DNA from: Bacillota bacterium
Lineage (GTDB): Bacteria; Bacillota; Clostridia; Christensenellales; Borkfalkiaceae
DNA: 16,679 bases
Direction of reading: 5' to 3'
Assembly: GCA_003343995.1 (NCBI GenBank)
Contig: QAKE01000050.1
Span: 1 to 16,679 of the forward strand
Positions within the stretch are counted from its first letter, which is position 1. Every line of letters starts with the position of its first letter. Below the pieces are notes generated by a model, which saw nothing but the letters and a program-made list of their open reading frames with translations, was not told where the DNA came from and made no database searches. The position numbers were made by a program, and so were the translations under genes. Positions 1-6,781 of this stretch are shown in pieces.

Positions 1-1
1 A

Positions 2-145
2 CCGGATACAGATGGAAACCAGACTGCTGACGGACAGGCTGCGAATCAGTCTGCAGAAGGCAGCGACGGCCAGACAGATAACGGTCAGGAAGGTGAAAAT
101 ACGGAAGGTGAATCAGCACCTGCTGACGATCAGGGCCAGTCATAA
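2..145 (+). CDS. C-terminal tail of an unidentified upstream protein (partial)
   Basis: An open frame enters from the left edge (codons begin at base 2) and stops at TAA 143-145. The 47 visible residues are a low-complexity hydrophilic tail rich in Asp, Gly, Gln, Glu, Asn and Ser, ending ADDQGQS. No domain is visible, so the function cannot be read. The tail lies 97 bases upstream of the first prepilin gene on the same strand, so the gene may be an earlier member of the pilus operon, for example a PilN/PilO-type assembly protein. That is inference from position only. The reading is supported by the acidic, repeat-like composition and by the fact that the alternative frame through this segment gives a basic, implausible N-terminus for the next gene. 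Confidence 0.55.
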   Translation, partial: PDTDGNQTADGQAANQSAEGSDGQTDNGQEGENTEGESAPADDQGQS

Positions 146-159
146 GAAGATACGTATGT

Positions 160-222
160 TAGAGGGGATGTTTTTCAGGCCCCTCTATCTGTCTATATAT
201 CGCTGGTTATTTTGGGTAACCA
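160..222 (+). other. Two hairpins between the upstream gene and the first prepilin gene
   Basis: TAGAGGGG (160-167) can pair with CCCCTCTA (180-187) as a perfect 8-bp stem around a 12-base loop. A second stem, TGGTTA (204-209) with TAACCA (217-222), follows 9 bases before the ribosome binding site of the next gene. The first stem is followed by TCTGTCTATATAT, which is only moderately T-rich, so it is at best a weak terminator. It could be an attenuator or an mRNA processing or stability element that sets different expression of the upstream gene and the pilin genes. No convincing promoter is visible in 146-242. Confidence 0.4.
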
Positions 223-230
223 TTTGGGGA

Positions 231-236
231 AAGGAG
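231..236 (+). promoter_or_regulatory. Ribosome binding site fixing the start of the PilV-like gene
   Basis: AAGGAG lies 6 bases before ATG 243. The frame is open further upstream (from ATG 12). Only the 243 start has a ribosome site and puts the prepilin leader at the N-terminus. Confidence 0.8.
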
Positions 237-242
237 CACCCG

Positions 243-1760
243 ATGAACGGCAGAAAAAGAAAGAACGCGAATGCAGGTATGACTCTTCTGGAAGTCATCA
301 TTGCAGTCAGTATTTTTTCCATAGCGGCGATCGTGCTGTTGCAGAGTTTTGTGACATCCGGGCGGATCAACCGCAAATCGGATGAATACATGGAAGCCAC
401 GACAATGGCGCAGAACCTGATGGAGGAAATCAAATCAAGAAAATTTGAAGAGGTTTCGCTTGCGTTTAATTATCCGATCGACAGTACCACCGGAGATACA
501 AGGATCAATTTCCTGAACACACAGAAGAACCGAATTGAAAATGGAACGCTGGGAATCAGGGAAGTGATGCGGAATACGAATGACAAAGGTGACATGACAT
601 ATAGTAATGTCAGTCAGTACAAAGATGGCGTGGATAAATCCAAAGTCACTGCGTCTGTGATCTCGACAGACAATGGAAAGACATACAAATTCAATGCGAG
701 AAAAAAGGGCGCCAATGCATCGAAATATTATTTTGAGCTGACAAACGTAAAAGCAGACCATGGGTTTTATGATGCACTGGTAGAATTTGACGGAAGCGTA
801 GATTCCGGTTATAAAGAAAAAACGACAGCAGCCAATACCGGGAATGGCAAGAATGATTATCTGGCACCGAATATCTCTGATATGGACAGCAAGACAAATG
901 CACTTTTGACGGAAGAACAGTATCCGAACAAGGAAAGCCTCAGTGACAATATGGTGAACTGGTTTGACATAGCTTCCGAAGATACGTCAGAAATGCTGGA
1001 TGATATTTACGACCATTCTGTCAGGACTCTGACAATCCGGATCGAGGAAAACGGAGGAACTGTCAAAGTACATGCAGACCGTCAGCTGAATCCATGGGAC
1101 TGGATCCACAGTCATTATGAAGAAAAGCTGCGGAACAAGAATATTGGTGACAGCGAAAATATCATCGAATCCAGCGGAATTGTCTACAGTTCTGAGACAG
1201 GCGAAAAGATGGAAAATATTTTCCTGTTTTATTATCCGAACTACAATTCCACAAGCTCTGTCAATCCGTTGGATCGTATTGTTCTGGATAATACAACGAA
1301 TTATGAAGTGAATTTTTATGTGACAAAACAGCGGGACGAACAGAAGAAGGTTCCGACTTCTACGCAGGAAGCGCAATACAGGATGTCTCTGACGATCAAT
1401 GAAAATCCGGCTGCAAGAAATAAGACAAACTGGAACACCAATCCGGGCCTGTACAAGGCAGTGACAAAGCTTCGTACCAATCTGGATTACAATATCAGCG
1501 ATATGAATTCCGTATTGGACCGCCCAAAGGTCAGCCAGATGTCGCTTACCTATCAGGCGTTCAATGACAGTGGCAGCAAAGGTGCAAAAGTAACAAACAA
1601 CTCTGCAAAAAAAGTCCTTGACTGCAACAGACTGGATGACCGGGAAGCAGAAGACCGTATCTACACGGCGAAAGTCAGTGTATACAAGGCCGGCGCAGCA
1701 GAGAAGAATTTTCCGGACAGTGACCTTATTGTGACACTGGATGGCGCAAAAGAAGACTAA
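243..1760 (+). CDS. Oversized type IV minor prepilin, GspI/PilV-like
   Basis: This 505-residue protein has a class III (type IV prepilin) signal. A short basic leader ends NANAG at Gly12, followed by MTLLEVIIAVSIF and a hydrophobic helix to about residue 35. A prepilin peptidase would cut after Gly12 and methylate Met13. The conserved Glu at mature position 5 is present (Glu17). Met as first mature residue within GMTLLEV is typical of GspI/PilV-class minor pilins. The rest, about 460 residues, is hydrophilic, probably beta-rich and matches nothing I recognise. Family members are usually 120-200 residues, so the head is greatly enlarged. The protein should sit in the membrane before assembly and then near the pilus tip. 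The stop is 16 bases before the next gene's start, so the two are clearly co-transcribed. The GspI/PilV subclass is inferred from the leader and gene order; prepilin status is secure. Confidence 0.85.
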   Translation: MNGRKRKNANAGMTLLEVIIAVSIFSIAAIVLLQSFVTSGRINRKSDEYMEATTMAQNLMEEIKSRKFEEVSLAFNYPIDSTTGDTRINFLNTQKNRIENGTLGIREVMRNTNDKGDMTYSNVSQYKDGVDKSKVTASVISTDNGKTYKFNARKKGANASKYYFELTNVKADHGFYDALVEFDGSVDSGYKEKTTAANTGNGKNDYLAPNISDMDSKTNALLTEEQYPNKESLSDNMVNWFDIASEDTSEMLDDIYDHSVRTLTIRIEENGGTVKVHADRQLNPWDWIHSHYEEKLRNKNIGDSENIIESSGIVYSSETGEKMENIFLFYYPNYNSTSSVNPLDRIVLDNTTNYEVNFYVTKQRDEQKKVPTSTQEAQYRMSLTINENPAARNKTNWNTNPGLYKAVTKLRTNLDYNISDMNSVLDRPKVSQMSLTYQAFNDSGSKGAKVTNNSAKKVLDCNRLDDREAEDRIYTAKVSVYKAGAAEKNFPDSDLIVTLDGAKED

Positions 1761-1765
1761 ATTCC

Positions 1766-1771
1766 AGGAGG
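1766..1771 (+). promoter_or_regulatory. Ribosome binding site fixing the start of the PilX-like gene
   Basis: AGGAGG lies 5 bases before ATG 1777. An in-frame ATG at 1741 overlaps the previous gene and has no such site, so 1777 is preferred. Confidence 0.8.
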
Positions 1772-1776
1772 AAAGG

Positions 1777-4263
1777 ATGAGAACTATCAGACAGGTGAAA
1801 AAAAAGCGAAATCAGGGGTTTTCACTTTTTACCGTGATCATTGCGGTGTCTTTTGTGGCAATCCTGGGATTGCTTGTATTATATATTGCATTGTCAAACT
1901 TTCAGATGAAGATTACAGACCTGAAAGGAAAAGACAGTTTTTATACAGCAGAGCGGGCTCTTGAGGAGATCCGTACAGGCCTTCAGGAGGATGTGGGAAA
2001 TGCCATGGCGAGGGCATACACACAGATCCTGGAAGATTATAACAAAGACAACAGCTCCGGTGATGCCTCTATGGATCAGATCAGACAGAAAGATTTTGAA
2101 AACCGCTATATCCAGGAGCTTGTCAGCAGACTTCGCAAGACAGGAAACAGCAAAGAATATAATCTGACATATCTCAAAAAATATGTAGATCTGGAATATG
2201 ATGATGCGCAGGAATCTCTGATCGTCACAACACCGGCGGGGAAGACAGCAGAGCTGAAGGCAGTCCAGAACAGTGGAAAGAACAGCGACGACAATGGAGT
2301 ACTTCTGAAAAACCTCAAAGTGATCTATGTAGATCCAAAAGGAAGAGCAGCAGTTATCTGTACAGACATTTTTCTGAAGGTACCGGAAGTAGAGTTTCCG
2401 ACACCATCGACTCTGCCAGATCTTATGAACATGATCGTTGTGGCAGACAGGGGAATTGTCTGCAAAGGGGATGCCACACAGCCGTCCTCGATCAAAGGAA
2501 GTATTTATGCGGGACTGCTCCCAGATGCAGAAACAGATCCAGCAGATACCAGTATCCGGATTGAGCAGGGAGCTGTTCTTGATGTGAAATCCGGCGACAA
2601 AGTCGTATGTAAAGGCGAGATCAGTGTCGGTCTGAATTCGACATTTACAAGTGGCAGCGGTGTGAATCTCTGGGCAAAAGGTCTGAATGCGGATTCTGTA
2701 CAGAATGTCAGCCTGCTTGGAACAACGTATTTTGCCGATGACCTGACACTTTCCGGAAAAAATAATTATGTCAGGATCGCTGGAAATTATTATGGCTATG
2801 GTTCTGTGGATTCCGCGACAGATGATAAATGCAGGCTGAAAGAGCAGTACGAGACAGCGCAGATGAACGGTGCAGACTTAAGCAGTGCGATCGTTATCAA
2901 CGGTAAGAATACAACTCTGGATCTTTCGGAGGCACAGAAAGTAATGCTTGCAGGAAGAAACTATATTGCAAGCTCCAAGATCACAGGTACATCAAATGTT
3001 TCCAATACGAAGGATATTGTAACCGGTGAGAGTATTACTGTAAAAGGAACACAGCTTGCCTATCTGGTTCCGTCAGAGCTTCTGGGCGACGGAACTCAGG
3101 GAAATCCAATGACATATGATGCTTATCTGAAACTGGTTCCGGTCGGAGAGAACGGAACGATCGCAGTGGATCGTACGACTCCGGTAGCGGCATGGGGAGG
3201 TCTTTCCTTAAGTCAGATCGGTGTCGATCTCAATGAGCCGGTACAGACTGTTTTTTACAATGATAATGCAGCAGGCGGACATGTTTATTTCTACCTGAAT
3301 TTTACAGATGAGCAGAAAGCATCTGAATTTATGCAGATGTATTACCAGAACAATCCAACGATCAAACAGAATATGGACCGTTACCTGTCGTTTTATTTCA
3401 ACAGTGCAGATACAGGGATCGACCTGAAGGACAGCAATGCATATCTTCGCTATGTGACCAATGGAAATGCCCTTTCCTATGATGGCTCCACAAAGTCCGG
3501 AAACCTGCAGCAGGCAACCGATGATGGCACGGATGAAAAGGTATTTCAGGAGCAGGTCGGCTATCAGAACAGCTGGTTTGCACTGAACCGTAAGATGATC
3601 TCCAGTGCAGATCTGTTGAATACCGCTGTCAAAGAAGACGACAACGGACATGTGCATAATGAGACAGACAGTTCCAGAAGTGTATACGATAACCTGGTCA
3701 ATGAGAAAAAAATGGTAGAATATATTCGGGATAAAAAGAACACGAATGATCCTTCGGTAGATGGATGGAAATATACCTTCACAGCAGACGAAGCAGACGG
3801 CGGGCTGCAGGCGGTCATGTACCATAACGGTGGGAACAGCACATTTACAGAAAAAGATGCAGACGGCAATGCGACATCTCAGACAACGATAGCGGGAGAG
3901 GATACACCGCTTGTGATCAACAGTGAGACAGCTGAGAAGCTGAGACTGGTTGTGTGTACCGGTGACGTTACGATCGCAGCAGGTGTAGAGTTCAAGGGAA
4001 TCATTATGGCAAAAGGTACGATCACACTGGAAGCCGGAGCGAAGCTGGAATCCTCACCACTGGAAGCTGCCAGAGTGTTCCAGGCACAGATGAATTCTCT
4101 GGAAGATAACGAAGACAGCGTGAAACCGGAAGATTTCTTCTGGGAAGGTGACAAATATGTACTCGGCAATTCAACGGCATCCGATAATGGAAGTACCGGA
4201 AGTCTTTCCGTCACATACAGCGTTGCAGACTGTGTAGAATATCAGAACTGGAAGAAACAATAG
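1777..4263 (+). CDS. Giant GspK/PilX-like minor prepilin lacking Glu5
   Basis: This 828-residue protein starts with a basic leader ending KKRNQG (Gly14), then FSLFTVIIAVSFVAILG and a long hydrophobic helix. Mature position 5 is Thr19, not the Glu found in nearly all type IV pilins. Loss of Glu5 is the known hallmark of GspK-type pseudopilins, which cap the pilus tip. The following FYTAERALEEI (about residues 55-65) resembles the conserved AE-x-ALE stretch after the helix in PilX/GspK proteins. From about residue 220 to 420 there are short alternating beta segments rich in Gly, Asn and Val, suggesting a beta-helix or beta-solenoid. A similar beta-rich patch (TGDVTIAAGVEFKGIIMAKG) lies near the C-terminus. 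GspK is usually 300-350 residues, so this is more than twice the norm. It is the second of four consecutive prepilin genes. The tip-cap role is inference. Confidence 0.85.
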   Translation: MRTIRQVKKKRNQGFSLFTVIIAVSFVAILGLLVLYIALSNFQMKITDLKGKDSFYTAERALEEIRTGLQEDVGNAMARAYTQILEDYNKDNSSGDASMDQIRQKDFENRYIQELVSRLRKTGNSKEYNLTYLKKYVDLEYDDAQESLIVTTPAGKTAELKAVQNSGKNSDDNGVLLKNLKVIYVDPKGRAAVICTDIFLKVPEVEFPTPSTLPDLMNMIVVADRGIVCKGDATQPSSIKGSIYAGLLPDAETDPADTSIRIEQGAVLDVKSGDKVVCKGEISVGLNSTFTSGSGVNLWAKGLNADSVQNVSLLGTTYFADDLTLSGKNNYVRIAGNYYGYGSVDSATDDKCRLKEQYETAQMNGADLSSAIVINGKNTTLDLSEAQKVMLAGRNYIASSKITGTSNVSNTKDIVTGESITVKGTQLAYLVPSELLGDGTQGNPMTYDAYLKLVPVGENGTIAVDRTTPVAAWGGLSLSQIGVDLNEPVQTVFYNDNAAGGHVYFYLNFTDEQKASEFMQMYYQNNPTIKQNMDRYLSFYFNSADTGIDLKDSNAYLRYVTNGNALSYDGSTKSGNLQQATDDGTDEKVFQEQVGYQNSWFALNRKMISSADLLNTAVKEDDNGHVHNETDSSRSVYDNLVNEKKMVEYIRDKKNTNDPSVDGWKYTFTADEADGGLQAVMYHNGGNSTFTEKDADGNATSQTTIAGEDTPLVINSETAEKLRLVVCTGDVTIAAGVEFKGIIMAKGTITLEAGAKLESSPLEAARVFQAQMNSLEDNEDSVKPEDFFWEGDKYVLGNSTASDNGSTGSLSVTYSVADCVEYQNWKKQ

Positions 4264-4278
4264 TTACAGGATGGAAAA

Positions 4279-4284
4279 AGGAGG
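4279..4284 (+). promoter_or_regulatory. Ribosome binding site fixing the start of the FimT-like gene
   Basis: AGGAGG lies 10 bases before ATG 4295. The upstream in-frame ATG 4271 would add MEKGGRRI, encoded by the ribosome site itself, so it is rejected. Confidence 0.75.
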
Positions 4285-4294
4285 CAGAAGAATC

Positions 4295-4894
4295 ATGAAG
4301 AGCAAAAACAGAGGATTTACACTGGTCGAGCTGATCGTTGTGATTGCGATCATGGCCATCCTCCTTGGTATTGCGATACCTTCCCTGAATTCTATCCTGG
4401 GATTTCGTGTCAACCGGGCGGCGAATTCGATCGCTGCAGCTCTGGACAAGACCAGAACAGAGGCAATGAACCGACTGGTCGGAGAAATGAAACTGGAGAA
4501 ACGCGAAGACGGTTATTACATCAGTTACTATCTGGATCGAGGCAAAGTTGGCAGAAAAGCAAATGTGCAGCAGGACCAGCCGGAAAAGATCGCACCGGCA
4601 CGAACACAGATCTCTTACACTACAGAAGGTGGAAGTGAGCAGGTTCTGGGAGTGGGAGACAGCATTGTGATCACTTATGACCGTGCGACCGGAGCGTTTC
4701 TGCCATTGCAGGATAAGGTCTGGACACAGACCGAAATCCTGACGACACTGGAAGCAGGGAAAGATATCCCTCTGGTGAGAGGTGGAAGCTGGTGTTCACA
4801 GATCACGGTGAAAGGCGGAAGTCGTTATAAGACACTGCAGCTGATCAAGGAGACCGGAAAGTATACGATGACTTCCGGATGGAATTTTGGTTAA
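4295..4894 (+). CDS. Minor prepilin, GspH/FimT-like
   Basis: This 199-residue protein has a very short leader, MKSKNRG, cut after Gly7, then FTLVELIVVIAIMAILLGIA, a textbook N-methylated pilin helix with Glu at mature position 5 (Glu12). Length, leader and the amphipathic stretch after the helix (RAANSIAAALDKTRTEAMNR) fit the GspH/FimT/FimU class, the minor pilin that joins the tip complex to the major pilin fibre. The remaining ~150 residues are beta-rich with one Cys (SWCSQITV). It is the only normal-sized member of the four prepilins here. It starts 31 bases after the PilX-like gene and is followed 32 bases later by the PilW-like gene, so it belongs to the same transcript. Prepilin class is certain; the GspH/FimT label rests on size and helix pattern. 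Confidence 0.87.
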   Translation: MKSKNRGFTLVELIVVIAIMAILLGIAIPSLNSILGFRVNRAANSIAAALDKTRTEAMNRLVGEMKLEKREDGYYISYYLDRGKVGRKANVQQDQPEKIAPARTQISYTTEGGSEQVLGVGDSIVITYDRATGAFLPLQDKVWTQTEILTTLEAGKDIPLVRGGSWCSQITVKGGSRYKTLQLIKETGKYTMTSGWNFG

Positions 4895-4911
4895 GATATA
4901 ATCACTTTTTT

Positions 4912-4918
4912 GGAGGAG
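4912..4918 (+). promoter_or_regulatory. Ribosome binding site fixing the start of the PilW-like gene
   Basis: GGAGGAG lies 8 bases before ATG 4927. The in-frame ATG 4879 overlaps the previous gene, lacks a site and would put 16 extra residues before the prepilin leader. Confidence 0.8.
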
Positions 4919-4926
4919 AAGGTCCT

Positions 4927-6768
4927 ATGAAGACAAAAGATCTTATAAAAAAAGGGAAAAGAAAAGCATATAATAAAGGATTTACACTGATCGAACTGAT
5001 CGTGACAGTGGCGATCATCGCAATCTTTTCGGGAGTGGTACTGACTTTTGTCACCACAGGATCCAATACATACAGAAGCACCTCCAGCAGTGCGAAGGTA
5101 CAGATGGAAACACAGGAGACCTTTGACCAGATCGAGGAACTGCTCATTGATGTCAACCGCAGCATGTACTATGCAAACGGCAGTGGCAGCAGCATTGGTT
5201 CTGAGATCAAAAATGATATCAAACAGGACGGTGCGGCAAACAGCACCAGTGATAAGACATTTATTGTATGCAATGAATATAAACAGGGCGATGGAAACAG
5301 TCAGTATATTTGCGATGTGCTGGACTGGGACAAAGATGACGCGACAATTTATTACAGTCAGAGAGAGTACAAGGCGACCAGCAGCTCTGAGAATTCCATA
5401 CAGACCTTTTCTGCGGATGACGAAGAGGAGACAGTGTCTGATGGTGAAAAGAATGTAAGAGATGCACAGACCAAAGTGAACCGCTCTGTACTGGCAACAG
5501 GAATCCTTGATTTCCGTGCCGATGTATCAAAGGTGGAATCAGACAAAATCGTCCGTTTCCAGCTCAGTACACAGAATGGAAGCAAGGAGATACAGACCCT
5601 TCACAGCGTCAGCCTCAGAAATACCGTAAAGATAAAGAAACCGTCGGATTCCTTTGATGATGCACAGACGACAGATGTTGGCATTACGATCATCAATGCA
5701 CCGGAATCACTGGATGCGGACAGTGACTATAGTCTGATCTATGACCTGACCGGAAATGGAAGCATTGATCCGACAACAGTTACATGGACGGTTGTTCAGA
5801 ATCCGGAGAACGGAAGCTTCCCATCAGCAGATCCGACCAATGGAAAACTGTCGATCACAGATACCGCATCCGGCACGATCACGGTTAAAGTTGGTGCTTA
5901 TACAGATAAGGGCGTATGGGTCGAATCCGCACCGGTGATGATCAGGATTAACGCGAAAGCAACCCCGGCTCCGACCCCGACCCCGGAGCCGACCGTGACC
6001 CCGGAACCGACAGTGACACCGGAGCCGACAAGTACGCCAGAGCCGACTGCAACGCCAGTACCGACTGTGACACCAACGGATAGAACGGTTAGAATTAGTA
6101 CAGCCAATAATGCGGATACGATTGTATTTGATCATGAATATACATGTGGAGTTAATGGACAAGATTTCAATTTAGTGGTTGATGGCGTGCAGTTTTATAA
6201 TACAAAAGAAAAAATTAAATGGTCAATAAAAGGAGCTGATGAAGATAAAGTTAGAATTACAGATACTACAACTAATGGCATGAATGGTGTTAAGGTAAGG
6301 GCTGATTCAGAAACGGATGGATTTGTATTGTGTGCAGAATATGTTAGATACCAGGACTGGAATTCTGATGTAGTGGTAATGACGAAAAAAACTGAGAAAT
6401 ATATTAATATAATAAAAAGAATAGAAATTGTAGATTTACCAGATGAAGTTGAAATTGGAAAACAATATCAACTAGGTGTAAATGCAATTATTTCAGGCAT
6501 AGAAGAAGATAATAATGGAAATTACATTAAAAAAGAAGAAAAAATATATATAAAAAATGATAATGCTGGAAGTTGGATTGATTGGAAGCATGTAGGAGAA
6601 AAAGATTATATGGAAACCGATGGAATTATACTTAAAGTGAGACCCGGAACTCAATCAGGTCAATCAATGGTTTTGTCAGCTACATTAGGAAAGGCAGATA
6701 AATTAGTTAAAAACTGGGATGGTGTTGTTAATTATTTGACTGATACAAAAACAATAACAATTAAATAA
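4927..6768 (+). CDS. Minor prepilin, GspJ/PilW-like, with Ig-like region, Pro-Thr stalk and AT-rich C-terminal module
   Basis: This 613-residue protein has a basic leader ending KAYNKG (Gly18), then FTLIELIVTVAIIAIFSGVV with Glu at mature position 5 (Glu23). Residues about 45-245 form a pilin-like head of GspJ/PilW type with two Cys 14 residues apart (Cys115, Cys129) that could form a disulfide. Residues about 252-342 look like a bacterial Ig-like domain. Residues 345-384 are a Pro-Thr-Glu stalk with repeated TPEPT. Residues 385-613 are a separate beta-rich, probably Ig-like C-terminal part with another Cys pair (Cys407, Cys469). The DNA for this last part is strikingly AT-rich (several lines at 22-30% GC against about 48% before the stalk) and uses TTA, ATT and AGA codons. 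This suggests separate ancestry. It is the fourth prepilin of the operon; the giant secreted gene starts 13 bases later. PilW class is inferred from order and size. Confidence 0.85.
   Translation: MKTKDLIKKGKRKAYNKGFTLIELIVTVAIIAIFSGVVLTFVTTGSNTYRSTSSSAKVQMETQETFDQIEELLIDVNRSMYYANGSGSSIGSEIKNDIKQDGAANSTSDKTFIVCNEYKQGDGNSQYICDVLDWDKDDATIYYSQREYKATSSSENSIQTFSADDEEETVSDGEKNVRDAQTKVNRSVLATGILDFRADVSKVESDKIVRFQLSTQNGSKEIQTLHSVSLRNTVKIKKPSDSFDDAQTTDVGITIINAPESLDADSDYSLIYDLTGNGSIDPTTVTWTVVQNPENGSFPSADPTNGKLSITDTASGTITVKVGAYTDKGVWVESAPVMIRINAKATPAPTPTPEPTVTPEPTVTPEPTSTPEPTATPVPTVTPTDRTVRISTANNADTIVFDHEYTCGVNGQDFNLVVDGVQFYNTKEKIKWSIKGADEDKVRITDTTTNGMNGVKVRADSETDGFVLCAEYVRYQDWNSDVVVMTKKTEKYINIIKRIEIVDLPDEVEIGKQYQLGVNAIISGIEEDNNGNYIKKEEKIYIKNDNAGSWIDWKHVGEKDYMETDGIILKVRPGTQSGQSMVLSATLGKADKLVKNWDGVVNYLTDTKTITIK
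5959..6078 (+). repeat. Pro-Thr-Glu coding repeat (stalk) at a composition boundary
   Basis: Imperfect tandem repeats of units such as CCGGAGCCGACCGTGACC encode about forty residues of TPEPT-type sequence. It is GC-rich and ends exactly where the AT-rich segment begins. Such repeats give an extended, protease-resistant linker in the protein, and at DNA level could serve as a site for homologous recombination between paralogues. Confidence 0.8.
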
Positions 6769-6781
6769 GAGGGATACACAC

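Noticed and set aside
12..242. N-terminal extension of the first prepilin gene
   Set aside because: The frame is open from ATG 12, but it overlaps the better upstream coding tail (2-145), lacks a ribosome site and would place 77 basic residues ahead of a prepilin leader.
3208..3825. 205-codon open frame on the minus strand
   Set aside because: Antisense to the PilX-like gene, Cys/Ile/Val-rich shadow peptide with no start signal.
5959..6078. Tandem repeat as CRISPR or minisatellite outside a gene
   Set aside because: The units are short, adjacent and in frame, and encode a Pro-Thr-Glu stalk; no spacers.
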